Made by a program: the position numbers and the translations under genes. Shown here one piece after another: positions 40,096 to 52,200 of a stretch of 64,000 bases of DNA; the stretch's first letter is position 1; each line of letters opens with the position of its first letter. The notes beneath the pieces were generated by a model. That model was not told the DNA's origin. It saw only the letters and a list, made by a program, of their open reading frames with translations, and did no database searches. The stretch is taken from NCBI GenBank assembly GCA_012845835.1, contig JABAKD010000008.1, forward strand, positions 6,618,775-6,682,774, written 5' to 3'. Origin of the DNA: Undaria pinnatifida. Taxonomy: Eukaryota > Sar > Phaeophyceae > Laminariales > Alariaceae.

Positions 40096-43000
40096 TTGAG
40101 TCTGACGTGCGTATGCGTTGATAGGTACCACGTGTGTAATATATACGTTGTAGTCTTTCCCGGGTGGCAAGCGGTACTATAGTCAGTTTTCCGCAGGCGC
40201 GAGTAGTGAGATGAATGTGCACCAGTATGGACCTGGCACATCGTAGGCTGACTCCCGATTTCACTTTTTACGTGTGTTTCTGGCGGAGGCATATGAATTG
40301 CGTCAGCTGTGATATATGCACGTACCCCACCTCTTGTTTTTTTTTTCCCTTGGGTATCCCTCAGCTCCTGAGTGACTGGAGCATGTCCTGTGACACCACG
40401 GACTTGATTATGCGAGTTAATGTGAGAACAACAACAAGGCACGGTACACCTTTATAAGGCGTGTCGGTCGAATGATTTTGTACCACGAATTATTCGGTTA
40501 TATTAAAGGCGAGAACACGGCGCTACAAGACGACTTCAAGCCGTGTGCCGCTTTTTTTTATTGCGCATCGACCTTCTGTTATTTCTCCTTATCAACCATC
40601 CCTGTTGACGCAACTCACAGACCCGGGGTCACTAAGCAGGCTCTTCTCCCCCTCCACACTACGGTATACGCGCGCCTTCGTTTTGACCGCGAGAAGCCTT
40701 CGTCAGCTATTTCTCCCCTCGTCGACTCGAGCCGAATTATGCTTGTCACTACGTCGCCTCAGAGGTCTTATAACAGGACCACCCACCGTAAAATATCTTC
40801 GTGGCATTCTCATTCACATGACAACATTCTGTGCTTCTACGCGAGTGAGTACTGCTGCTGCTCTCACGGGACTGTGATGTATGACCAAAGTTTGCACAGA
40901 GTTTGCGCAATGACAAACGATCACGTGGACCAATCAGGGTTGGGTTGTCGGAGAAATTCACAATTTAAAGCAACCTATCAGTTTGTCTGAAGACTAAGTC
41001 TTCACCACAGGTGGTTAATTCTGCATTATTAACTCTTAAATCTCGATTTAAATCAAAGATACTCGTATCATGATTATGTTTGTTTTCTACTTATATGAAC
41101 AGTCATAAAGAGGATTATCTGAGATTATCTGACATAAATGCCCAATCAATCTCTGACATAATATCCAAGCACACAATGCTCAGACATAACGCCATCCAAA
41201 TAATCAGACATCATGCTAAACGCAATAATCGCTAAGGCCATGCAACATGCAGAATGCACCAACGGTCAACGGCCACTTCCCCCCCCATCAGCTCACAACC
41301 TTTTTTTGGCGCCATTTCTCCATAGTCCCTCTACCCCCTGACCTTCTTCTTGGGAACATCGCATCTCGCACCTCCCCTCCTCTCCTGCCGCGATGCCCAG
41401 AGAACCAAGAGTTCTTCACCTGACGACCCCCCTCGCAACAGAAACGACCGCCAGCCGCCGCCCCTATAGCGCTCGGGCCTGTGGGTGACCGCGCGCAATG
41501 AGGTTTTGTTGGCGGAAGGGGAAAAGCAAGCGCCTCGTTCTGCGTGGGTGCACCCGCGTGCAAGAGGGCGTGCCTGCCTGCCTGCCTGCCTGCCTTCCCC
41601 CCCCGTGTCCTTCGGTGTACCCCCCCCCGCATGCCCGCACGCTCTCCAGCAGATGGTGCAGCTATCGACATGGACACATCAATCACCAGCAGCGCGTGCC
41701 CTCCTCCTGTCGTGCTTCATTGTGGCTTCGGTCGCGAGAGCAAGAGCGGCAACTCCAATGTTCTGCGGGAGAGAAGAGGTGAGGCCGGATTGTTCTTGCT
41801 TAGACGAGAGAGAAACTTGCTCTTTCGATGCAATATTCCCCGCGCTGCTCGAGAGGCCGTCGGGTCGCTGCGCACCGCTCCCGCCCCTAGCAGTAAATCG
41901 AGAGTGCGACGCTGCGGTAGTAGGTACTCTTGTTCTTGTTTGCGAGGACGCTTCCTCTCGCAGTAGTGCCGTGGGCTTCCGAAGTTCTGACTGACAGGGT
42001 GTGAGGCTCGATTGTTCACATGCTTAGAGACCGCTCGATGCGATATTAACCACGTTGCTCTGTGTCTACAAGAGGCCATCGTGCGCGCGGCGCAGCTGCG
42101 CTCCGCTCCCAACCCCTGGGACTCCCAACCCTTGGGAGAGCAGAGCGAGAGAGTGGTGTCCTGGTACGTGATCTTATAATAATAATAGCTAGCTGTTTGC
42201 GCGGCTGCTCCCGGGCTTCGTCGGCCGTGTTCCTCGCGCTTGACTCGGACCTTGCTTGGTTTCCGCCCTAGCTTTGTTTTTGGCGCGAAAATTATGCCTT
42301 GATTACCGGCGTCGAAAATCGTCGCTCACCAGGTGCTTTGCTGCGCTCTCGCTCGCGAGCGCCCCCCTTGCCAGCGCAGCAGCATCACCGCGCTCCCACT
42401 GGTGTGTGCGCCCGGTGCAAACGCGTTTAGCAGTGGTTGCACGTCTCTCTCGTCCAGGTGCTGGGATTGAAAATTCGATGCCTCGAGTGATCCAGAGTTA
42501 TTTTGTTTTGCTCCTGTCTTAATTTCGCCCAGCTCTCGCTCGCTCGCTCGCGTGCGTCTCTCGCTCGCTACACCTGGTATATGTTAGTGCCGCAGCGCAG
42601 ACCGCGCTCACTGTATTGCCTGTGCCTGATCAACTAGCCTATCTATGGCTGTGTCCATCTTTGCCGATCATGCATGCACGCGTACGCTCGAACAGTAAAT
42701 CGATCCACGGTGTTCTGCGAGATGCCCATGATCATGATGACGCCCGGGTGATGATCGCTCAGAAAGAAAGAAAAAATAGCCGCATGCCATGCCCGCCTTT
42801 TGTTGTACGTAATGCCCCAAGGGCCAATATCTCACCCCTTCGCTGACCCTCTCTCTTCCCCTTCCCCCCTTGCCTTCCCCTTGCCCACACCGTCCCTTCC
42901 ATCCACCTCTTGCGATGTTGCTCTGCCGCACGGCAAGAGGAGCGCTCTGACCGTGCCATACACCTGCGAAGGTCACACCATCTACGTACCAGGTGCCTGG

Positions 43001-44114
43001 CGTCCTGCTTCCCTTCCCTTTATATCAGCATGCTGGGTACCATCATCATAATCAAGTAAGACCCGAGCAACATCATGTCCTACGTACTATGGTATACTGT
43101 AGTGCAGTGTTAGTTACTGATATCAGATGGCTAAAGCACATGTTTTTTTTTTGCACGTCAAGATCTCTTCCAACATATTTTTCGTATGCTGAAGAGCAGT
43201 GATTACTGGGGAAGAAAACTGTTTGTACATCAAAAGACCTAGATCTCTTTCAACTGCTTTTGTTTCGTGTACATTGTAGTGTTTGTAGTGATTACTTGTA
43301 AATAAGCATGTCTTGCATTCTTCTCCTGCTGGGACACATATTTTTTTTATTGTTATGATATTTATTTATTTTTTTGCAATGTTTTCTTCGTTTGCTAGAT
43401 TCAGTGTAAAACTGCAGTACACTGACGACCCTTTCTCTCCTGCCTTGTGCTCCTTTCCCCCTTTCCCATATCTACCTCCTTTCACTGCTTCCTATATGCT
43501 GTTGATCTGCCGCACGGCAGGAATGCTCTGACCGCTACCAAGCACCTCCTCCGAAGATCTTATCATCTACGTAGTATGGAAGTACGAGCTGGCATCCTTC
43601 TTCCCTTGGCCGTCGTCGTCGTCCTCATCATCACAATCGTCGTCGCCATACTAGTCTAATGAAAGTAAGATCGGTTTCAGCGTTTTGTTGGTGTAAGACT
43701 GCAGCAGTGCAGTGATAACGCAATGAAGCATGTTTTCATCAAGATCGCTTCCAACGCTTTTTTCGTACGTATATACTGTGGAGTGCGGTGATTACTGGTC
43801 GTTGATACAAATATAGACTAGACTATGAGCTTAATTTCAACTTCTTTTTAGTTTTCTCTGGAGTGCAGTGATTACTGGTATTAACATCTGATTTTACCAT
43901 TCTTTTTACACTTTGGCCGCGGGAGAGTTTGTCTGAATCATTTTTCTTCTTACACTGTATACCAGGAACCAGGCAGTGCGGTAACCCCAAGTATTCGACC
44001 TGACACGGGTCAACATCCAGACTGGTGTTTACTTACTAGTACATAGACTGTACGCCATGCTTAGCATACCTTGCATGCTGTCCGTGGTAGTTTGTACCAG
44101 GTATCCATCAACTG

Positions 44115-44320
44115 CCAACCCTCCCCCTTCCCTGTGTCCCTTTTCCTCTCTCCTCCCTTTCCCCTCCTCTTCTCCTTCCCCTCCCCCTTTCCCTTTCGCT
44201 CTCTTCCCTTTCCCTTCCCCTTTCTTCCCTTTCCCTTCCCATTTCTCCCGTTTCTCCCTTTCTCCCTCCATTTTCTCTTTCCCGACCTCCTTTCCCCTTC
44301 CCTCTCCCTCCACCGTCTGC
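44115..44320 (+). repeat. Homopyrimidine tract, right arm
   Basis: Inverted counterpart of the purine tract at 3743-3940, with CTTTCCC and CCCTCC runs. The two differ by small insertions and deletions. Confidence 0.9.
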
Positions 44321-44620
44321 TGCACGGCAGCAGATCGCGCCTTGCGCTCTGTCAAGCACCAAGTTGTCCTTCAAACCCACAGTCCAGCCGGTACCCAGCC
44401 TGTACCAGCCTCTTCCTGTGGTCTATAACCTGTGGCATGTGACCTGTAGCCTGTGGTCTGTGGTCGGTATGCGGCAGCAGTGAACGTCATCGTCGTGATC
44501 GCCCCTCTCGTTTTATCTTCTTCCATCGTGTCCTTCCTCGCTTGGCCATGATTCCCACCGCCATTATCACGGTCGTTATCATCCTCAGGTGAGATAGCAC
44601 AGAGTAACAAGTTGAAATAA

Positions 44621-45190
44621 TTTCACGTGCGATGCGTTCACAGGCAAAATCGATATTGACGTCACATAAGCCAACATATACCTGGTGGTGCCGTGTAGAC
44701 TATACAATACCTAGTGTAGAATACTATAGACTATCTTACAGTGAAAAAAGATAACACCTCCAAAAACGCCCTTCCAGCATCATCAGCAAGTCTTGTCCAC
44801 GTCCTGCCTGGTTGACTGCTGCAAAATGTGCTTGCTTTCACCAAGGTGTCTAGGTCAAACAGGCGTGCTTGACGACAAAAAACCAAAACGTTAAAGCAGT
44901 GCAAACAATTCACGTGCGATTCGTTTACAGGAAAAATCGATATTGACGTCATGTAAGCCAACGTATACCAGGTGCCGTGTAGACTATACAATACCTAGTA
45001 AAGAATACTGTCGACTATCCTACAGTGACGAGAAAAAACGCCCCCAATGACGCCCTTCCAGCATCATCAGCAAGTCTTGTCCACGTCCTGCCTGGTTGAC
45101 TACTGCAGAATGTGCTTGCTTTCACCAAGGTGTCTAGGTCAAACAGGCGTGCTTGACGACAAAAAACCAAAACGTTAAAGCAGTGCAAAC
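44621..45190 (+). repeat. Tandem duplication specific to the right arm
   Basis: Two copies of about 285 bp begin TTCACGTGCGATGCGTT (about 44621) and TTCACGTGCGATTCGTT (about 44909). Each continues through ATCGATATTGACGTCA and CCCTTCCAGCATCATCAGCA to AACGTTAAAGCAGTGCAAAC. The left arm has a single equivalent at about 3100-3440. Confidence 0.85.
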
Positions 45191-45791
45191 AATAAGGGAG
45201 TATCGCCGAAAACGTTTTTGTCAATTTCTCGGTCAAAAAAGGTCCAAATCGAGCATTCTAAAGGTCAAACAAACGCCCATATCGACGACAAAACATCCAA
45301 CGTAACCGCGAATCCAACCGCGTGATAAATAACACGAAAAACGCGCGATTTTTTTTGTTGGTTATTTCATATATATTTTTTCGATTTTGTATTGGTTGTT
45401 GGTGTTGAGGAAGCTCCTGAGCGTACGTACTGATACTAACACTGGCCGTCTACCCGCCTTTCCCCTCCCCCTGCCCTCTGCCCCCCGCCCGCCCGCCCGT
45501 CCGTAAAGCAGGTGCGCCTCAAGATCTGCGGTCTGTGGTCTGTGGTCTGTGGGCGGGGCAAGATCTGTGGTCTGTGGGCTGGGCAAGATCTGTGGGCTGT
45601 GGGCTGGGTCGAGGACAAGGAGGTTTCAGATAAGTTTGGATGTTTTTTCTTCTTTTGTTTTTGGTGGGAGGGCTGTCTTCTGAGCGTTTTGTAGGAGTGG
45701 GTGTTTGGTGTTGTCTTGTTTTCCTAAGTAGGTAGAGGGGTGGGTAGGTAGGTAGAAGTGTTTTTGTTGGGTGTGTTGTGGTGGTCTTGGC

Positions 45792-46205
45792 AGGCAGTGG
45801 AAATTCTCGACCTAAATCGTCGCTCTGCCTGGTTTGGTTGGTTGTGGTCTTGGAGGCAGTGGAAATTCTCGACCTAAATCGTCGCTCTGCCTGGTTTTGG
45901 TTAGTTGGGATCTTGGGGGCAGTGGAAATTCTCGACCTAAATCGTCGCTCTGCCCGGTTTGGTTGGTTGGGGTCTTGAGGGCAGTGGAAATTCTCGACCT
46001 AAATCGTCGCTCTGCCTGGTCTGGTTGGGTGGGGTCTTGAGGGCAGTGGAAATTCTCGACCTAAATCGTCGCTCTGCCTGTTTTTGGTTGGTTGGTGTCT
46101 TGAGGGCGGTGGAAAATCTCGACCAAAATCGTCGCTCTGCCTGTTTTTGGTTGGTTGGTGTCTAGGGGGCAGTGGAAATTCTCGACCTAAATCGTCGCTC
46201 TGCCT
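45792..46205 (+). repeat. 62-bp minisatellite block inside the right unit
   Basis: Seven copies of the core GGCAGTGGAAATTCTCGACC, then TAAATCGTCGCTCTGCC, are separated by GGTTTGGTTGG-type spacers. Copy six is altered (GGCGGTGGAAAATCTCGACC, then AAAATCG), and the same altered copy is present in every right-hand unit I compared, but not in the left-hand units. Confidence 0.93.
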
Positions 46206-49200
46206 GGTTTGGTGTGAGTCTGCGAGCGGTTCTAAGTGTTGGGCGGGTCTGGGAGGCGTTGAGCAGTTGAGGTATCATGCATTTGGTTGCTGGCTGTCAC
46301 CCTGACTTTTTTCGCGCGTCGCCTAGGCGGGTCGGGCAGACCACTTTTTAGTTTTTGGTCCGTGGCATCCTGTGCTCCGGACGGTCTGCTCGCCCGCCGC
46401 CCCCGCCCCCTCCCTTGTCTGCTTTTTTTTCGGCAGACTTCTGGCATCATCGGCATGGACTACTGGGGGGGCATCATCGACATGTCCAACCTGGACAGTT
46501 CGGCTTCCTCAGGGGGTTGCGCGCGCGATTAGCCTAATAGTGGAATTGTTTTTTGTGCTGTGTAGTCGGCTTCCGTGGCCGTTTCCTTTTTTTTTTTTGT
46601 TTTTTTTTTTTGCTATTTTTTTTGTTGGTTATTTCATATATATTTTTTCGATTTTGTATTGGTTGTTGGTGTTGAGGAAGCTCCTGAGCGTACGTACTGA
46701 TACTAACACTGGCCGTCTACCCGCCTTTCCCCTCCCCCTGCCCTCTGCCCCCCGCCCGCCCGCCCGTCCGTAAAGCAGGTGCGCCTCAAGATCTGCGGTC
46801 TGTGGTCTGTGGTCTGTGGGCGGGGCAAGATCTGTGGTCTGTGGGCTGGGCAAGATCTGTGGGCTGTGGGCTGGGTCGAGGACAAGGAGGTTTCAGATAA
46901 GTTTGGATGTTTTTTCTTCTTTTGTTTTTGGTGGGAGGGCTGTCTTCTGAGCGTTTTGTAGGAGTGGGTGTTTGGTGTTGTCTTGTTTTCCTAAGTAGGT
47001 AGAGGGGTGGGTAGGTAGGTAGAAGTGTTTTTGTTGGGTGTGTTGTGGTGGTCTTGGCAGGCAGTGGAAATTCTCGACCTAAATCGTCGCTCTGCCTGGT
47101 TTGGTTGGTTGTGGTCTTGGAGGCAGTGGAAATTCTCGACCTAAATCGTCGCTCTGCCTGGTTTTGGTTAGTTGGGATCTTGGGGGCAGTGGAAATTCTC
47201 GACCTAAATCGTCGCTCTGCCCGGTTTGGTTGGTTGGGGTCTTGAGGGCAGTGGAAATTCTCGACCTAAATCGTCGCTCTGCCTGGTCTGGTTGGGTGGG
47301 GTCTTGAGGGCAGTGGAAATTCTCGACCTAAATCGTCGCTCTGCCTGTTTTTGGTTGGTTGGTGTCTTGAGGGCGGTGGAAAATCTCGACCAAAATCGTC
47401 GCTCTGCCTGTTTTTGGTTGGTTGGTGTCTAGGGGGCAGTGGAAATTCTCGACCTAAATCGTCGCTCTGCCTGGTTTGGTGTGAGTCTGCGAGCGGTTCT
47501 AAGTGTTGGGCGGGTCTGGGAGGCGTTGAGCAGTTGAGGTATCATGCATTTGGTTGCTGGCTGTCACCCTGACTTTTTTCGCGCGTCGCCTAGGCGGGTC
47601 GGGCAGACCACTTTTTAGTTTTTGGTCCGTGGCATCCTGTGCTCCGGACGGTCTGCTCGCCCGCCGCCCCCGCCCCCTCCCTTGTCTGCTTTTTTTTCGG
47701 CAGACTTCTGGCATCATCGGCATGGACTACTGGGGGGGCATCATCGACATGTCCAACCTGGACAGTTCGGCTTCCTCAGGGGGTTGCGCGCGCGATTAGC
47801 CTAATAGTGGAATTGTTTTTTGTGCTGTGTAGTCGGCTTCCGTGGCCGTTTCCTTTTTTTTTTTTGTTTTTTTTTTTTGCTATTTTTTTTGTTGGTTATT
47901 TCATATATATTTTTTCGATTTTGTATTGGTTGTTGGTGTTGAGGAAGCTCCTGAGCGTACGTACTGATACTAACACTGGCCGTCTACCCGCCTTTCCCCT
48001 CCCCCTGCCCTCTGCCCCCCGCCCGCCCGCCCGTCCGTAAAGCAGGTGCGCCTCAAGATCTGCGGTCTGTGGTCTGTGGTCTGTGGGCGGGGCAAGATCT
48101 GTGGTCTGTGGGCTGGGCAAGATCTGTGGGCTGTGGGCTGGGTCGAGGACAAGGAGGTTTCAGATAAGTTTGGATGTTTTTTCTTCTTTTGTTTTTGGTG
48201 GGAGGGCTGTCTTCTGAGCGTTTTGTAGGAGTGGGTGTTTGGTGTTGTCTTGTTTTCCTAAGTAGGTAGAGGGGTGGGTAGGTAGGTAGAAGTGTTTTTG
48301 TTGGGTGTGTTGTGGTGGTCTTGGCAGGCAGTGGAAATTCTCGACCTAAATCGTCGCTCTGCCTGGTTTGGTTGGTTGTGGTCTTGGAGGCAGTGGAAAT
48401 TCTCGACCTAAATCGTCGCTCTGCCTGGTTTTGGTTAGTTGGGATCTTGGGGGCAGTGGAAATTCTCGACCTAAATCGTCGCTCTGCCCGGTTTGGTTGG
48501 TTGGGGTCTTGAGGGCAGTGGAAATTCTCGACCTAAATCGTCGCTCTGCCTGGTCTGGTTGGGTGGGGTCTTGAGGGCAGTGGAAATTCTCGACCTAAAT
48601 CGTCGCTCTGCCTGTTTTTGGTTGGTTGGTGTCTTGAGGGCGGTGGAAAATCTCGACCAAAATCGTCGCTCTGCCTGTTTTTGGTTGGTTGGTGTCTAGG
48701 GGGCAGTGGAAATTCTCGACCTAAATCGTCGCTCTGCCTGGTTTGGTGTGAGTCTGCGAGCGGTTCTAAGTGTTGGGCGGGTCTGGGAGGCGTTGAGCAG
48801 TTGAGGTATCATGCATTTGGTTGCTGGCTGTCACCCTGACTTTTTTCGCGCGTCGCCTAGGCGGGTCGGGCAGACCACTTTTTAGTTTTTGGTCCGTGGC
48901 ATCCTGTGCTCCGGACGGTCTGCTCGCCCGCCGCCCCCGCCCCCTCCCTTGTCTGCTTTTTTTTCGGCAGACTTCTGGCATCATCGGCATGGACTACTGG
49001 GGGGGCATCATCGACATGTCCAACCTGGACAGTTCGGCTTCCTCAGGGGGTTGCGCGCGCGATTAGCCTAATAGTGGAATTGTTTTTTGTGCTGTGTAGT
49101 CGGCTTCCGTGGCCGTTTCCTTTTTTTTTTTTGTTTTTTTTTTTTTGCTATTTTTTTTGTTGGTTATTTCATATATATTTTTTCGATTTTGTATTGGTTG

Positions 49201-52200
49201 TTGGTGTTGAGGAAGCTCCTGAGCGTACGTACTGATACTAACACTGGCCGTCTACCCGCCTTTCCCCTCCCCCTGCCCTCTGCCCCCCGCCCGCCCGCCC
49301 GTCCGTAAAGCAGGTGCGCCTCAAGATCTGCGGTCTGTGGTCTGTGGTCTGTGGGCGGGGCAAGATCTGTGGTCTGTGGGCTGGGCAAGATCTGTGGGCT
49401 GTGGGCTGGGTCGAGGACAAGGAGGTTTCAGATAAGTTTGGATGTTTTTTCTTCTTTTGTTTTTGGTGGGAGGGCTGTCTTCTGAGCGTTTTGTAGGAGT
49501 GGGTGTTTGGTGTTGTCTTGTTTTCCTAAGTAGGTAGAGGGGTGGGTAGGTAGGTAGAAGTGTTTTTGTTGGGTGTGTTGTGGTGGTCTTGGCAGGCAGT
49601 GGAAATTCTCGACCTAAATCGTCGCTCTGCCTGGTTTGGTTGGTTGTGGTCTTGGAGGCAGTGGAAATTCTCGACCTAAATCGTCGCTCTGCCTGGTTTT
49701 GGTTAGTTGGGATCTTGGGGGCAGTGGAAATTCTCGACCTAAATCGTCGCTCTGCCCGGTTTGGTTGGTTGGGGTCTTGAGGGCAGTGGAAATTCTCGAC
49801 CTAAATCGTCGCTCTGCCTGGTCTGGTTGGGTGGGGTCTTGAGGGCAGTGGAAATTCTCGACCTAAATCGTCGCTCTGCCTGTTTTTGGTTGGTTGGTGT
49901 CTTGAGGGCGGTGGAAAATCTCGACCAAAATCGTCGCTCTGCCTGTTTTTGGTTGGTTGGTGTCTAGGGGGCAGTGGAAATTCTCGACCTAAATCGTCGC
50001 TCTGCCTGGTTTGGTGTGAGTCTGCGAGCGGTTCTAAGTGTTGGGCGGGTCTGGGAGGCGTTGAGCAGTTGAGGTATCATGCATTTGGTTGCTGGCTGTC
50101 ACCCTGACTTTTTTCGCGCGTCGCCTAGGCGGGTCGGGCAGACCACTTTTTAGTTTTTGGTCCGTGGCATCCTGTGCTCCGGACGGTCTGCTCGCCCGCC
50201 GCCCCCGCCCCCTCCCTTGTCTGCTTTTTTTTCGGCAGACTTCTGGCATCATCGGCATGGACTACTGGGGGGGCATCATCGACATGTCCAACCTGGACAG
50301 TTCGGCTTCCTCAGGGGGTTGCGCGCGCGATTAGCCTAATAGTGGAATTGTTTTTTGTGCTGTGTAGTCGGCTTCCGTGGCCGTTTCCTTTTTTTTTTTT
50401 GTTTTTTTTTTTTGCTATTTTTTTTGTTGGTTATTTCATATATATTTTTTCGATTTTGTATTGGTTGTTGGTGTTGAGGAAGCTCCTGAGCGTACGTACT
50501 GATACTAACACTGGCCGTCTACCCGCCTTTCCCCTCCCCCTGCCCTCTGCCCCCCGCCCGCCCGCCCGTCCGTAAAGCAGGTGCGCCTCAAGATCTGCGG
50601 TCTGTGGTCTGTGGTCTGTGGGCGGGGCAAGATCTGTGGTCTGTGGGCTGGGCAAGATCTGTGGGCTGTGGGCTGGGTCGAGGACAAGGAGGTTTCAGAT
50701 AAGTTTGGATGTTTTTTCTTCTTTTGTTTTTGGTGGGAGGGCTGTCTTCTGAGCGTTTTGTAGGAGTGGGTGTTTGGTGTTGTCTTGTTTTCCTAAGTAG
50801 GTAGAGGGGTGGGTAGGTAGGTAGAAGTGTTTTTGTTGGGTGTGTTGTGGTGGTCTTGGCAGGCAGTGGAAATTCTCGACCTAAATCGTCGCTCTGCCTG
50901 GTTTGGTTGGTTGTGGTCTTGGAGGCAGTGGAAATTCTCGACCTAAATCGTCGCTCTGCCTGGTTTTGGTTAGTTGGGATCTTGGGGGCAGTGGAAATTC
51001 TCGACCTAAATCGTCGCTCTGCCCGGTTTGGTTGGTTGGGGTCTTGAGGGCAGTGGAAATTCTCGACCTAAATCGTCGCTCTGCCTGGTCTGGTTGGGTG
51101 GGGTCTTGAGGGCAGTGGAAATTCTCGACCTAAATCGTCGCTCTGCCTGTTTTTGGTTGGTTGGTGTCTTGAGGGCGGTGGAAAATCTCGACCAAAATCG
51201 TCGCTCTGCCTGTTTTTGGTTGGTTGGTGTCTAGGGGGCAGTGGAAATTCTCGACCTAAATCGTCGCTCTGCCTGGTTTGGTGTGAGTCTGCGAGCGGTT
51301 CTAAGTGTTGGGCGGGTCTGGGAGGCGTTGAGCAGTTGAGGTATCATGCATTTGGTTGCTGGCTGTCACCCTGACTTTTTTCGCGCGTCGCCTAGGCGGG
51401 TCGGGCAGACCACTTTTTAGTTTTTGGTCCGTGGCATCCTGTGCTCCGGACGGTCTGCTCGCCCGCCGCCCCCGCCCCCTCCCTTGTCTGCTTTTTTTTC
51501 GGCAGACTTCTGGCATCATCGGCATGGACTACTGGGGGGGCATCATCGACATGTCCAACCTGGACAGTTCGGCTTCCTCAGGGGGTTGCGCGCGCGATTA
51601 GCCTAATAGTGGAATTGTTTTTTGTGCTGTGTAGTCGGCTTCCGTGGCCGTTTCCTTTTTTTTTTTTGTTTTTTTTTTTTTGCTATTTTTTTTGTTGGTT
51701 ATTTCATATATATTTTTTCGATTTTGTATTGGTTGTTGGTGTTGAGGAAGCTCCTGAGCGTACGTACTGATACTAACACTGGCCGTCTACCCGCCTTTCC
51801 CCTCCCCCTGCCCTCTGCCCCCCGCCCGCCCGCCCGTCCGTAAAGCAGGTGCGCCTCAAGATCTGCGGTCTGTGGTCTGTGGTCTGTGGGCGGGGCAAGA
51901 TCTGTGGTCTGTGGGCTGGGCAAGATCTGTGGGCTGTGGGCTGGGTCGAGGACAAGGAGGTTTCAGATAAGTTTGGATGTTTTTTCTTCTTTTGTTTTTG
52001 GTGGGAGGGCTGTCTTCTGAGCGTTTTGTAGGAGTGGGTGTTTGGTGTTGTCTTGTTTTCCTAAGTAGGTAGAGGGGTGGGTAGGTAGGTAGAAGTGTTT
52101 TTGTTGGGTGTGTTGTGGTGGTCTTGGCAGGCAGTGGAAATTCTCGACCTAAATCGTCGCTCTGCCTGGTTTGGTTGGTTGTGGTCTTGGAGGCAGTGGA

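Larger units (their letters stand above)
38658..40436 (+). pseudogene. 5'-truncated LINE (non-LTR retrotransposon) 3' end
   Basis: The C-terminal part of a LINE ORF2 is legible. Before the nested element it reads ETWSPNKPDYDRLRR, then LLRCLGWRKRKRDDH. After it, the frame resumes with SYDNALAKTASESMEA, then (after a frameshift near 39270) RLPQRVMFGELVRGKGYSGG, to a stop at 39619-39621. The 'GWRKRKRxDH...LPKRVMFGEL' pattern is typical of reverse-transcriptase C-terminal tails. A 3' UTR follows, with a (CTTTC)n tract at 39845-40095, and the copy ends in (AAC)n at 40422-40434. The arm sequence resumes at once (CACGGTACACC). It is inactive: truncated, frameshifted and interrupted. Confidence 0.8.
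37230..45350. repeat. Right arm of the giant inverted repeat
   Basis: This is the reverse complement of 2996-7915, with extra DNA. Segment matches: 37240-37499 with 7640-7910; 40437-41280 with 6775-7640; 41290-43660 with about 4400-6750; 43680-44620 with 3440-4380; 45190-45350 with 2996-3120. Right-only additions are 37500-38638 and 38658-40436 (insertions) and a tandem duplication at 44621-45190. Confidence 0.85.

Noticed and set aside
39802-40182. F/S/L-rich open frames resembling membrane proteins
   Set aside because: They are translations of the (CTTTC)n tract.
41485-41994. 169-codon open frame in the right arm
   Set aside because: The left-arm equivalent is frameshifted at the (GGCA)n run and the composition is simply GC-rich. 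No conserved protein signal.
46287-46532. Open frames repeated in every right-array unit
   Set aside because: They recur because the units are near-identical. The left-array unit shifts the frame after GIIGMD, so there is no coding constraint.
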